A stretch of 64,000 nucleotides of DNA, taken from the NCBI RefSeq assembly GCF_002262875.1, contig NZ_NKYE01000013.1, forward strand, positions 1 to 64,000, written 5' to 3'. Under the pieces are notes generated by a model, which saw only the letters and a program-made list of their open reading frames with translations, ran no database searches and was not told the origin of the DNA. Positions 43,206 to 51,998 of the stretch are shown here, piece after piece. A program made the translations under genes and the position numbers. Within the stretch, counting starts at the first letter, position 1. The number at the start of each line of letters is the position of its first letter. Source of the stretch: Amycolatopsis antarctica (GTDB lineage: Bacteria; Actinomycetota; Actinomycetes; Mycobacteriales; Pseudonocardiaceae).

Positions 43206-44378
43206 TCAGCCCTCCAGGGTCGGCGAGTCGAACCGCACCCGCTCCGCGGGGGCGCCGGCGGCGAACAACTGCGATACGCAGTCGCGGATCATGCTGGGCG
43301 AACCGGACAGCAGAACGTCCCGCTCGGGCCAGGCCTCCTGCTCGGTGATGACGGCCCCGAGTGTGCCGCGCAGCCCCCCGGCCACCGAACCCCGTTCGGT
43401 CACCGGCGTGACCCGTAGCCAGTCGCTGCCGACGGCGAGCGAGGTGATCTGGTCGAGGTCGTACAGATCGTCGGGGGTACGCCCGCCGAAGTAGAGATGA
43501 ACGTCGGGACGCTCCGGCCACTGCGCGAGATCGTCGATGATCGCCCGCAACGGTGCCAACCCGGTACCGCCCGCCACCAGCAGCAGTCCTCGCCCGCTGT
43601 GCTGCCGCACGTCGAGGCATCCGAGCGACGGGCCGATCCGCCAGGTGTCGCCGACCTGTGAGTGGTTCACGAGGGCCCGCGACACCCAGCCGTTCCGGAC
43701 GGCCCGCACGTGGAACTCGAGGAAGTCATCGCGCTCCGGGGCGTTGGCGGGCGAGAGGTACCGCCACAGCCGCGGTCGCTGCGGAATCTCGACGCTCACG
43801 TGGTGGCCGGGCGTGTACGGCAGCGGCTGGTCGGGCCGCACCCGGATCACCGCGATCCCCGGCCCGGCCATCCGGCGCTCGACGACGGTGCCGTTCCACC
43901 AGGCGGGCCCGGTGTCGGTGGCCGCCGCCTCGCACATCGTCGCGGCGATGGTTGCGTACGCCTGCGTCCACGCCCGTTCGACGGGCGGCGTCCACGATTC
44001 GCCGAGCTGGTGCTTCAACGCCCCGAGTAGAGCGAAACCGACGGCGTCGTAGTGCTCGGTGACGACATCGAACTTGCGGTGGTCGCGGCCGAGTTGGCGG
44101 AGGAAGGGGCCGAGTTCGTCCGGCCGGTCGACGAGTTGCACGACGTGCACGAGCGCGCGCAGCAGGTTGCTTCGCTGGGCGGACATGTTGGCCGGGAACA
44201 GCGATCGCGTACCGGGTGCGACGGAGAACAGCACGGCGTAGAAATACTGTGACATTTCCCCGGCCGCGCCTTCGACCTCGGCGAAACTCGACCTGATCAG
44301 CCGCACCATTTCCGCGCTGTCCTGCTGCGCGGACGTACTCCCGGTTGAGTGCCGTGTGGGCACAGGTTCGGCTGTCAT
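43206..44378 (-). CDS. Flavohemoglobin-like protein, paralogue 2
   Basis: 390 aa. Globin: YFYAVLFSVAPGTRSLFPAN, MSAQRSNLLRALVHVVQLVD, LGRDHRKFDVVTEHYDAVGF. Reductase: PLPYTPGHHVSVEIPQRPRL, WRYLSPANAP, GGTGLAPLRAI, GGRTPDDLYDLDQITSLAV, SGSPSMIRDCVSQLF. Same noncanonical R-Y-L-S and SGSP features as paralogue 1; the terminus VRFDSPTLEG differs from the FTID end of the other two. Divergent from PPOX-like paralogue 2 across 247 bp. Confidence 0.85.
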   Translation of the reverse strand: MTAEPVPTRHSTGSTSAQQDSAEMVRLIRSSFAEVEGAAGEMSQYFYAVLFSVAPGTRSLFPANMSAQRSNLLRALVHVVQLVDRPDELGPFLRQLGRDHRKFDVVTEHYDAVGFALLGALKHQLGESWTPPVERAWTQAYATIAATMCEAAATDTGPAWWNGTVVERRMAGPGIAVIRVRPDQPLPYTPGHHVSVEIPQRPRLWRYLSPANAPERDDFLEFHVRAVRNGWVSRALVNHSQVGDTWRIGPSLGCLDVRQHSGRGLLLVAGGTGLAPLRAIIDDLAQWPERPDVHLYFGGRTPDDLYDLDQITSLAVGSDWLRVTPVTERGSVAGGLRGTLGAVITEQEAWPERDVLLSGSPSMIRDCVSQLFAAGAPAERVRFDSPTLEG

Positions 44379-44512
44379 CGGTGGAACGTGCTCTCCATCG
44401 CGTGCGGGTGCCTGTCACCGCTCCGGCGGATTCTCCAGGTGCATGGTCGTCGTACGGTTTGCGACGACTCTAATGGTGAGTGCCCATTTGTGGGACGCAA
44501 CCGTGACCCTTT

Positions 44513-44540
44513 CTTTGTGTACTCGATTGAGCACGCAAAG
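44513..44540. promoter_or_regulatory. Inverted repeat between flavohemoglobin 2 and PPOX 2
   Basis: CTTTGTGTACTC (44513-44524), GATT, GAGCACGCAAAG (44529-44540): 12-nt arms with 10 matches. It lies in the divergent promoter region, and is a candidate operator for coordinated control of both genes. Confidence 0.45.
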
Positions 44541-44625
44541 TCGTAAGCGGAACGGGAGATGCCGGTTCTGTGAGTCGCGGGGCGGCCCTGTCACCTGGCG
44601 GCCGGATGTGCCAAAGTCGGGTCCT

Positions 44626-45411
44626 ATGAATCCCACCGGACCCGGTTCGCCCGACGCGGACGACTGTGACCAGGCACCGGGGTCGAGTGGTGAGCGGATG
44701 CTGCAGTGCGCCTACGGCACCCGGGACCGGGCGTCGCGGTTCTACCGGGACCAGATGGCGAACCGCCTGAACGAGCAGATGATCGAGTTCATCGGCCGGA
44801 TGGAGATGGCGTTCATCGCCACCTCGGACGCCGACGGTGAGGCCGACTGCTCGTTCCGTGCGGGCCCGCCCGGATTCATCCAGGTGCTCGGCGACCAGCG
44901 CATCGCGTACCCGGAGTACCGCGGCAACGGCGTGCTGGCCAGCCTGGGCAACATCAAGGAGAACCCGCACATCGGCATGCTGATGGTGGACTTCGTGCGC
45001 GATCTGATCGGCCTGCACGTCAACGGTCGCGCCGCCGTCGTCGACGACGTTGTCCTGCACCGGTACCACCCGTGGCTCCCCCGCGAGTTCGAGCGCGGAC
45101 GCACTCCGGAGCGCTGGGTGGTGGTGGACGTGGTCGAGGCGTACATCCACTGCCGCAAGCACATTCCGCGGATGCAGCCGGTCGGCCGGGACCGGGCGTG
45201 GGGTACCGACGACGGGCGCAGCAAGGGTGGCGACTTCTTCGGCGTCCGCGCGCAGCGCCGCGCGGAGGCCGCGGCGGCGGAGACGGTGGAGTTGCCCACG
45301 CCCGCCCGTGGTGGGGCGTTCGTGGAACCGGCGCGCCCGGCGTCGCCGCGGCCCGCTCTTCGCCCGGTGCGGGCGTCGCGGGCGGTTCAGTCGATCGTGA
45401 AGGGGTCGTAG
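44626..45411 (+). CDS. FMN split-barrel (PPOX-like) protein, paralogue 2
   Basis: 261 aa from ATG 44626. Core as in paralogue 1: MEMAFIATSDADGEADCSFR, AGPPGFIQVLGDQRIAYPEY, RGNGVLASLGNIKENPHIGM, VDFVRDLIGLHVNGRAAVVD, VVDVVEAYIHCRKHIPRMQP, AWGTDDGRSKGGDFFGVRAQ. An added ~50-residue Pro/Ala/Arg tail follows. Its last 25 nt overlap the 3' end of convergent flavohemoglobin 3. It is divergent from flavohemoglobin 2. Confidence 0.82.
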   Translation: MNPTGPGSPDADDCDQAPGSSGERMLQCAYGTRDRASRFYRDQMANRLNEQMIEFIGRMEMAFIATSDADGEADCSFRAGPPGFIQVLGDQRIAYPEYRGNGVLASLGNIKENPHIGMLMVDFVRDLIGLHVNGRAAVVDDVVLHRYHPWLPREFERGRTPERWVVVDVVEAYIHCRKHIPRMQPVGRDRAWGTDDGRSKGGDFFGVRAQRRAEAAAAETVELPTPARGGAFVEPARPASPRPALRPVRASRAVQSIVKGS

Positions 45412-46559
45412 GTGATCTGATCCAGGGCCGTGCCCGCGACGAGCATGCGCGAGACGGTGGCCCGGATCATCGACGGTGAGCCGGAGACCAGGATGTCGTG
45501 CCCTGGCCAGCCGCCCTGGCCGGCGACGACCTCGGCGAGCGTGCCGTGCTCACAGCCCGGCAGGTCACCGCGTTCGACCACGGGCACCACGGTCAGCCAC
45601 GGGTTCACCGAGGCCAGCGCGCGCAGTTCGTCCAGGTCGTAGAGGTCGTCCCGGGTCGCTCCGCCGAAGAACAGGGTGACGTTCGGGTTCTGCCCCCAGC
45701 CCTGTAGTTCGTCGAGGATCGAGCGCAGCGGGGCCATGCCGGTGCCGCCGCCGACCATCACGATGTCGTTACCGGAGCCGCGGTCGACGTGCAGCCTGCC
45801 CAGCGGGGGGCCCAGCCGCCAGACGTCCTCGGCCTGCGTGTGGCTGACGATCGCCCTGGACACCCAGCCGCCGTCGACGGCGCGGATGTGGAACTCGATC
45901 GACCCGTCGTCGCGCGGCGCGTTGGCGGGCGAGAGGTACCGCCACAGTCGCGGCCGCTGCGGCACCTCGACGCTCATGTACTGGCCGGCCGTGTAGGGCA
46001 CGCGGTGTTCGGGCTCCAGCCGGACGAGCGCGAGGTCCCAGCTCAGCCTGCGGTGCTCGGCGACGGTGGCGTTCCAGTAGGCCGGGTTCTCGTCGGCGGC
46101 GGCCGCCTCCTGCATGGACCGGGCGATGATGGTGAACGCTTCGGCCCATGCCCGTTCGACCTCGGGGGTCCACTCCGGCCCGAGCTGGCGTTTCATGGCG
46201 CCGAGCAGCGCGGTGCCCACGGCTTCGTAGTGCTGCGGGATGACGCCGAACTTGCGGTGGTCGCGGCCGAGCTGGCGGAGGAAGGGCACCAGGTCGTCCG
46301 GCCGGTCGACCATCTGGACGATGTGCACGAGCGCGCGGACCAGCCTGCCGCGCTGTACTTCCATGTTGATCGGGAAGAACTCACGGGTGGTGGGCGCGAG
46401 GGTGAAGAGCATCCCGTAGAAGAACTGCGAGATCTCCGGCAGGTACGGCTCGGCCTTCGCCCAGGCGTCCCGGATGAGCGCGACCATGGCCGTGACGGCG
46501 GGCGGGGCCTCCCGGTGGGTGGAGGTCCGTGGGACAGGGCTGACCGACTCGGCTGTCAT
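45387..46559 (-). CDS. Flavohemoglobin-like protein, paralogue 3
   Basis: 390 aa from ATG 46559 (MTAESVSPVPRTSTHREAPP), chosen because paralogue 2 begins MTAEPVP and has the same length; a TTG at 46580 is less likely. Globin: QFFYGMLFTLAPTTREFFPI, NMEVQRGRLVRALVHIVQMV, LGRDHRKFGVIPQHYEAVGT. Reductase: VPYTAGQYMSVEVPQRPRLW, RYLSPANAP, GGGTGMAPLRSI, SGSPSMIRATVSRMLVAG, ITYDPFTID. Divergent from a MarR/MFS operon and 3'-overlapping with PPOX-like paralogue 2. In M. tuberculosis the related Rv0385 also lies next to clpB (from memory). Confidence 0.85.
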   Translation of the reverse strand: MTAESVSPVPRTSTHREAPPAVTAMVALIRDAWAKAEPYLPEISQFFYGMLFTLAPTTREFFPINMEVQRGRLVRALVHIVQMVDRPDDLVPFLRQLGRDHRKFGVIPQHYEAVGTALLGAMKRQLGPEWTPEVERAWAEAFTIIARSMQEAAAADENPAYWNATVAEHRRLSWDLALVRLEPEHRVPYTAGQYMSVEVPQRPRLWRYLSPANAPRDDGSIEFHIRAVDGGWVSRAIVSHTQAEDVWRLGPPLGRLHVDRGSGNDIVMVGGGTGMAPLRSILDELQGWGQNPNVTLFFGGATRDDLYDLDELRALASVNPWLTVVPVVERGDLPGCEHGTLAEVVAGQGGWPGHDILVSGSPSMIRATVSRMLVAGTALDQITYDPFTID

Positions 46560-46914
46560 AGCTCTTCGGTCACGTTCCAACCCCTGGCTCTCGTCGGGCG
46601 GGTCGAGCCCGCCCGATGGCGATTATCCACCACGTTTCCGTCTTCCGGTCGCTTCTCGGGCCGGGCGGCCGGTCCGCGCCAGGGTGGAGCGGCGTTCGGT
46701 GCGCCCGCTGAAGCGAATGCTGTGCACAAGATATGGCCCAGTCGGGCGTCTGGGTAGCGGCAGCGCGCCCCCAATCGTCGGGGTTGCTCCAGACGGGTGG
46801 TTGAACCTGGCGCGATGGTGTGACAGGTCACCGGTTGAATAGTTGCCCTACGCAAGTAACGGTGATTAAACTTGTATGTTGCAAGTAAGTGTATGGGGTC
46901 CTGGAGACGGAGCG
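46560..46914. other. Divergent promoter region, flavohemoglobin 3 / MarR operon
   Basis: About 355 bp without a convincing gene. Near the MarR start are CAAGT/ACTTG elements: CAAGT near 46852, ACTTG at 46870-46874 and CAAGT at 46882-46886. The last two form an inverted repeat, CTTGTATGTTGCAAG, a likely MarR operator overlapping the promoter. Confidence 0.55.
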
Positions 46915-47514
46915 ATGGAACCGACCGACGAGGTCTTCATGGAACTGGTGCGTCAGCTCCGTTCCGCGGCACAGCTCCGGCACAGCTGGACGGCCCGCGT
47001 CTTCCAGGCGCAACGCGAGCTCCACCCGGCCGCCGCCTGGCTGCTGGCCGAGCTCGCCCGCCGCGGCGAGAGCCGGATGTCGGTACTGGCCAAGGAGCGG
47101 ATGGTGGACCTGTCGGTGATCAGCAGGCAGGTCGCGCAGCTCAGCGATGCGGGCCTGGTCGAACGCAGACCCGCCCCGGACGACGGCCGCGCCTCCCTGG
47201 TCCGCGTCTCCGAACGCGGGCACGCCGAACTCGACGGCTGGCGGTCCGGCCAACTCGACCTGCTCCGGCAGGCACTCGGCGGGTGGGCCGCCGAGGACCT
47301 GGCGGACGTCACCGCCCGACTGCGCGAGATCAACCACGACCTCCGCGAGTTCATGGGCGTGCAGAACGAGGACTGCGCCGCGCACCGCCCGAGGCCGGGC
47401 CCCGGAACGCCCCCGGACACGCGGGCACAGCAGGTCCAGGGGCAAGAGACACAGAGACAAGAAGCACAGACGAGCGAGAACGGCACGAGGCACGAGCTGT
47501 CTCTCGGAAAGTGA
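46915..47514 (+). CDS. MarR-family regulator of the MFS pump
   Basis: 199 aa from ATG 46915, with GGAGACGG upstream. Winged HTH: HPAAAWLLAELARRGESRMS, VLAKERMVDLSVISRQVAQL, SDAGLVERRPAPDDGRASLV. The C-terminal 50 residues are a charged, Gln/Glu-rich extension (QQVQGQETQRQEAQTSENGT), longer than usual for MarR. It precedes the MFS gene by 8 nt and likely represses both, and perhaps flavohemoglobin 3, through the inverted repeat at 46870-46886. Confidence 0.9.
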   Translation: MEPTDEVFMELVRQLRSAAQLRHSWTARVFQAQRELHPAAAWLLAELARRGESRMSVLAKERMVDLSVISRQVAQLSDAGLVERRPAPDDGRASLVRVSERGHAELDGWRSGQLDLLRQALGGWAAEDLADVTARLREINHDLREFMGVQNEDCAAHRPRPGPGTPPDTRAQQVQGQETQRQEAQTSENGTRHELSLGK

Positions 47515-47522
47515 GGAGGGCG

Positions 47523-49139
47523 ATGACGACCCCGCAAGAACGAACGGGTCAATCGGGCCCCGTGGTGAAGACAGCCGGAACCACCGAGGCGATGACCCAC
47601 AGCCAGATCATGCGCGCCCTTTCGGGCCTGCTGCTGGCACTACTGGTCGCGATCCTGTCCTCGACGATCGTGTCCAACGCGCTGCCGACGATCCTCGCCG
47701 ATCTCGACGGCACGCAGGGGCAGTACACGTGGGTGGTCACCGCGATGCTGCTGACGTCCACGGCGACCACGCCGATCTGGGGCAAACTCTCCGACCTGTT
47801 CAGCAAGAAGATGCTCTACCAGGTCGCGATCGTGATCTTCACGCTCGGTTCGATCCTCGGTGGCATCGCGCAGTCCATGCCCGAGCTCATCGCGTACCGC
47901 GCGCTCCAGGGCATCGGCATGGGTGGCCTGCAGGCGCTGGTCCAGGTCGTGATCGCGGCGATGATCTCGCCGCGCGAACGTGGCCGCTACTCCGGCTACA
48001 TCGGCGCGACCTTCGCCGTGGCGACCGTGTCCGGGCCGCTGGTCGGCGGGCTGATCGTCGACTCCCCGCTCGGCTGGCGCTGGTGCTTCTGGGTGTGCGT
48101 GCCGATCGCGGTGATCGCGTTCGTCGTGCTCGGCCGGACGCTGCACCTGCCGGTACTGAAGCGCAAGGTCAAGATCGACTGGCTGGGTGCGACGTTGCTG
48201 GTCGGCGGTGTGGCCCTGCTGCTGGTCTGGATCTCGCTGGCGGGCAAGGACTTCGACTGGGTCTCCGGCACCTCGGCGGCCTACCTCGGCGGGGCGATCG
48301 TCGCGCTGGCGGCGGCGGTGTACGTCGAATCACGGCACAGTGAGCCCGTCGTGCCGCTGCGGCTGTTCCGGAACCGGACGTTCACCCTGTCCGTGCTCGG
48401 CACGCTCGCCGTCGGCACCGCCATGTTCGGTGGCGCGGTGTTCCTCGGCCAGTACTTCCAGATCTCGCGTGCCTTCTCCCCGACCCACGCCGGGCTGATG
48501 ACGCTGCCGATGGTGCTGGGGCTGTTCCTCTCCTCGACGATTGCCGGTCAGGTCATCTCCCGCACCGGGCGGACGAAGCCGTTCCTGATCGGCGGGGCGG
48601 TCATGCTCGTCGTCGCGCTGGGCCTGCTGGGCACCGTCGACCACACCACCAACCTGGCGTGGATGGGCGTCATGCTCGCCATGATGGGTATCGGCGTCGG
48701 CTGCCTGATGCAGAACCTGGTGCTGGTGGTGCAGAACGAGGTGCCGATGCGCGACATGGGCTCGGCGTCCTCGGTGATCACCTTCTTCCGTACGCTCGGC
48801 GGCTCGGCGGGCGTGTCCGCGCTCGGTGCCGTGCTGGCCGCGCAGGTGGCTACCAACGTCTCCGACTCGCTGGCGAAGCTCGGCATCTCCGGTGGCCCGT
48901 CCGCCGCGGGTGGCGGTTCGCTCGACGTCGGCGCGTTGCCGGGTCCGGTGCAGGAGATCGTGCGCGCCGCCTACGGGGACGCGACCGGCACGATCTTCAC
49001 CGTCGGCGCGGTGATCAGCCTGGCCACCCTCGTCGCGGTGCTGCTGATGCGCGAGGTTCCGCTGCGCACCACGCTGGACCTGCCCGAGGAGCCGGGCCCC
49101 GCGCTGGAGCGCGACCGGGCGGACTACGCCCGCACCTGA
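47523..49139 (+). CDS. MFS efflux transporter, DHA2 (14-TM) type
   Basis: 538 aa from ATG 47523 behind GAGGAGGG. Motifs: LDGTQGQYTWVVTAMLLTST, TPIWGKLSDLFSKKMLYQVA (motif A), YRALQGIGMGGLQALVQVVI, MISPRERGRYSGYIGATFAV, GPLVGGLIVDSPLGWRWCFW (motif C). Fourteen membrane segments are expected. It exports drugs or hydrophobic metabolites by proton antiport. Operon with the upstream MarR; hairpin 49159-49197 follows. Confidence 0.93.
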   Translation: MTTPQERTGQSGPVVKTAGTTEAMTHSQIMRALSGLLLALLVAILSSTIVSNALPTILADLDGTQGQYTWVVTAMLLTSTATTPIWGKLSDLFSKKMLYQVAIVIFTLGSILGGIAQSMPELIAYRALQGIGMGGLQALVQVVIAAMISPRERGRYSGYIGATFAVATVSGPLVGGLIVDSPLGWRWCFWVCVPIAVIAFVVLGRTLHLPVLKRKVKIDWLGATLLVGGVALLLVWISLAGKDFDWVSGTSAAYLGGAIVALAAAVYVESRHSEPVVPLRLFRNRTFTLSVLGTLAVGTAMFGGAVFLGQYFQISRAFSPTHAGLMTLPMVLGLFLSSTIAGQVISRTGRTKPFLIGGAVMLVVALGLLGTVDHTTNLAWMGVMLAMMGIGVGCLMQNLVLVVQNEVPMRDMGSASSVITFFRTLGGSAGVSALGAVLAAQVATNVSDSLAKLGISGGPSAAGGGSLDVGALPGPVQEIVRAAYGDATGTIFTVGAVISLATLVAVLLMREVPLRTTLDLPEEPGPALERDRADYART

Positions 49140-49158
49140 GCCGAACGCTCCCACCACC

Positions 49159-49197
49159 GACGTGCCCTGCGCCGCAGCCCGCGACGCAGGGCACGTC
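49159..49197 (+). terminator. Hairpin after the MFS gene
   Basis: Perfect 13-bp arms GACGTGCCCTGCG (49159-49171) and CGCAGGGCACGTC (49185-49197), 19 nt after the stop. Confidence 0.7.
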
Positions 49198-49287
49198 CGC
49201 GTCCGGTCGTCCACGCGATCAGGTGAGCGCCGTCCGGTGGAACTACCCCTCTGCGGGCTACGTTCGCTCTGTGCGGACGTGAAACAC

Positions 49288-49323
49288 AAAGTTGAGCGGA
49301 ACAAGCTCAACTTTCGTGACGTT
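49288..49323 (+). promoter_or_regulatory. HAIR operator overlapping a SigH/SigR-like clpB promoter
   Basis: An extended HspR-type inverted repeat, AAAGTTGAGC-N7-GCTCAACTTT, occupies 49288-49314 with perfect arms. GGAAC (49298-49302), 18 nt, GTT (49321-49323) gives a SigH/SigR-like promoter whose -35 and spacer lie inside the operator. HspR binding would therefore block this promoter directly. Confidence 0.75.
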
Positions 49324-49403
49324 ATACGTATCGATGGCGGCGTGATCACGGTCGCCACCAGGCACTTCGCACAGAGGTTTCGAACAAGCACAGAGGTGAG
49401 GGG

Positions 49404-51998
49404 ATGGACGCTTTCAACCCGACCACGAAGACCCAGCAGGTCATCACGTCCGCGGCGCAGGCGGCGACCACCTCGGGCAATCCCGACATCGCCTCGGCAC
49501 ATCTGCTCGGCGCGCTGCTGGCCCAGGGTGACGGGCTGACCGCGCCGCTGCTCACGGCCGTCGGCGCCGACCCCCGTCAGGTGCACGCCGAACTGGAACC
49601 GATCATCTCGGCGCTGCCCTCGGCCACCGGGGCGACCGTGTCCAGCCCGCAGTTCGACAGCCAGGCCGTCCGCTCACTGACCCACGCGCAGAAGCTCGCC
49701 ACCGAACTCGGCGACGAGTACGTCTCCACCGAGCACGTGCTGGTCGGCCTGGCGGCGGAGGGCGGACCGGTGGCGGGGCTGCTCACCCGGCACGGTGCCA
49801 CGCCCGAGGCGCTGCGCGAGGCGTTCACGAACGTCCGCGGCTCCGCCCGCGTGACCAGTCCCGACCCGGAGGACACCTACAAGGCGCTGGAGAAATACGG
49901 CGTCGACCTGACCGCCAGGGCGCGCGCCGGTGAGCTCGACCCGGTGATCGGCCGGGACACCGAGATCCGCCGGGTGGTCCAGGTGCTGTCGCGGCGCACC
50001 AAGAACAACCCGGTGCTGATCGGTGAGCCGGGCGTCGGCAAGACGGCGATAGTGGAGGGACTCGCCCAGCGGATCATCGCCGGCGACGTGCCGGAATCCT
50101 TGCGGGGCAAGAAGGTCGTCGCGCTCGACCTCGGCTCGATGGTGGCCGGGGCGAAGTTCCGCGGCGAGTTCGAGGAGCGGCTCAAGGCCGTGCTCAAGGA
50201 GATCACCGACTCGGCCGGCCAGGTCGTCACGTTCATCGACGAACTGCACACCATCGTCGGCGCGGGCGCGTCCGGCGAGGGGGCGATGGACGCGGGCAAC
50301 ATGATCAAGCCGATGCTCGCCCGCGGTGAGCTGCGCATGGTCGGCGCCACCACGCTGGACGAGTACCGGCAGCACATCGAGAAGGACGCCGCGCTGGAAC
50401 GCCGTTTCCAGCAGGTCGTCGTCGGCGAACCGTCCACGGAGGACACGATCGGCATCCTGCGCGGACTCAAGGAGCGGTACGAGGTGCACCACGGTGTGCG
50501 CATCACCGATGCCGCACTGGTCGCCGCCGCGACCCTGTCCGATCGCTACATCACCGCACGGTTCCTGCCGGACAAGGCGATCGACCTCGTCGACGAGGCC
50601 GCCTCCCGGCTGCGGATGGAGATCGACTCCCGGCCCGTCGAGATCGACGAGGTCGAGCGCGCGGTGCGGCGGATGGAGATCGAGGAGATGGCACTGTCCA
50701 AAGAGGACGACGTGCCGTCGAGGGAGCGGCTGGCCGCGTTGCGCGCCGAACTCGCCGAGAAGCGCGAGGACCTCACCGCGCTGACCGCGCGCTGGCAGAA
50801 CGAGAAGGGCTCCATCGAGAACGTCCGCGACCTCAAGGAGCAGCTCGAACAGCTCCGTGGCGAGTCCGAGCGCGCCGAGCGTGACGGCGACCTGGGCCGG
50901 GCCGCGGAACTTCGCTACGGCCGGATTCCCGCGCTGGAGAAGGAGCTCGAAGCGGCCACGGTCGCCACGGGCACCAGCGTCGACGTGATGCTCAAGGAGG
51001 AGGTCGGCGCGGACGACGTCGCCGATGTGGTCAGCGCCTGGACCGGTATCCCCGCCGGACGTCTGCTGGAGGGTGAGACCGGCAAGCTGCTGCGGATGGA
51101 GGAGGAGCTGACCCGGCGGGTGATCGGCCAGGCCGAGGCGGTCACCGTCGTCTCCGACGCCGTCCGGCGGACCAGGGCGGGTGTCGCCGACCCGGACCGT
51201 CCGACGGGCTCGTTCCTGTTCCTCGGCCCGACCGGTGTCGGCAAGACGGAGCTGGCCAAGGCGCTGGCGGAGTTCCTGTTCGACGACGAGCGCGCCATGC
51301 TGCGCATCGACATGAGTGAGTACGCCGAGAAGCACTCGGTGGCCCGCCTGGTCGGCGCGCCACCCGGGTACGTCGGCTACGACCAGGGCGGTCAGCTCAC
51401 CGAATCGGTGCGGCGCAGGCCGTACAGCGTCGTGCTGCTGGACGAGGTGGAGAAGGCCCACCCGGACGTCTTCGACGTGCTGCTCCAGGTACTCGACGAC
51501 GGCAGGCTCACCGACGGGCAGGGACGCACGGTGGACTTCCGCAACACCATCCTGGTGCTCACGTCCAACCTCGGCTCGCAGGCGATCGCGGATCCCTCGC
51601 TGGACGAGCGCCAGCGTTCCGACGCGGTGCTGTCCGTGGTGCAGAGCCACTTCAAGCCGGAGTTCCTGAACCGGCTGGACGACATCGTGGTGTTCGGCTC
51701 GCTCGGCACCGAGCAGTTGACGTCCATTGTGGACATTCAGATCGACCGGCTCGCCAAGCGACTGGCGCAGCGCAGGCTGACCCTGGACGTCACCCCCGGT
51801 GCCCGCGAGTGGCTGGCGCTGAACGGTTTCGACCCGATCTACGGGGCGCGGCCGCTGCGCAGGCTGGTGCAGTCGGCGATCGGCGACCAGCTCGCGAAGC
51901 AGCTCCTCGCCGGTGAGATCCGCGACGGCGACACCGTCCGTGTCGACATACCGGCCCAGGAGGCGAGCAACGCGCTGACCGTCGCCCGCGTGGACTGA
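49404..51998 (+). CDS. clpB: Disaggregase ClpB
   Basis: 864 aa. The N-terminal Clp_N repeats (TTKTQQVITSAAQAATTSGN and KLATELGDEYVSTEHVLVGL) precede AAA1 with Walker A GEPGVGKTA (about 207-215). Then the ClpB middle coiled coil (REDLTALTARWQNEKGSIEN) and AAA2 with GPTGVGKTE (about 608-616), and RLDDIVVFGSLGTEQLTSIV. No ClpP-binding IGF/L loop is seen, consistent with a disaggregase working with DnaK. HspR/SigH-type control is visible upstream. Confidence 0.98.
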   Translation: MDAFNPTTKTQQVITSAAQAATTSGNPDIASAHLLGALLAQGDGLTAPLLTAVGADPRQVHAELEPIISALPSATGATVSSPQFDSQAVRSLTHAQKLATELGDEYVSTEHVLVGLAAEGGPVAGLLTRHGATPEALREAFTNVRGSARVTSPDPEDTYKALEKYGVDLTARARAGELDPVIGRDTEIRRVVQVLSRRTKNNPVLIGEPGVGKTAIVEGLAQRIIAGDVPESLRGKKVVALDLGSMVAGAKFRGEFEERLKAVLKEITDSAGQVVTFIDELHTIVGAGASGEGAMDAGNMIKPMLARGELRMVGATTLDEYRQHIEKDAALERRFQQVVVGEPSTEDTIGILRGLKERYEVHHGVRITDAALVAAATLSDRYITARFLPDKAIDLVDEAASRLRMEIDSRPVEIDEVERAVRRMEIEEMALSKEDDVPSRERLAALRAELAEKREDLTALTARWQNEKGSIENVRDLKEQLEQLRGESERAERDGDLGRAAELRYGRIPALEKELEAATVATGTSVDVMLKEEVGADDVADVVSAWTGIPAGRLLEGETGKLLRMEEELTRRVIGQAEAVTVVSDAVRRTRAGVADPDRPTGSFLFLGPTGVGKTELAKALAEFLFDDERAMLRIDMSEYAEKHSVARLVGAPPGYVGYDQGGQLTESVRRRPYSVVLLDEVEKAHPDVFDVLLQVLDDGRLTDGQGRTVDFRNTILVLTSNLGSQAIADPSLDERQRSDAVLSVVQSHFKPEFLNRLDDIVVFGSLGTEQLTSIVDIQIDRLAKRLAQRRLTLDVTPGAREWLALNGFDPIYGARPLRRLVQSAIGDQLAKQLLAGEIRDGDTVRVDIPAQEASNALTVARVD

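Noticed and set aside
49674..51650. 658-codon minus-strand frame opposite clpB
   Set aside because: Antisense shadow caused by strong codon bias; no motif.
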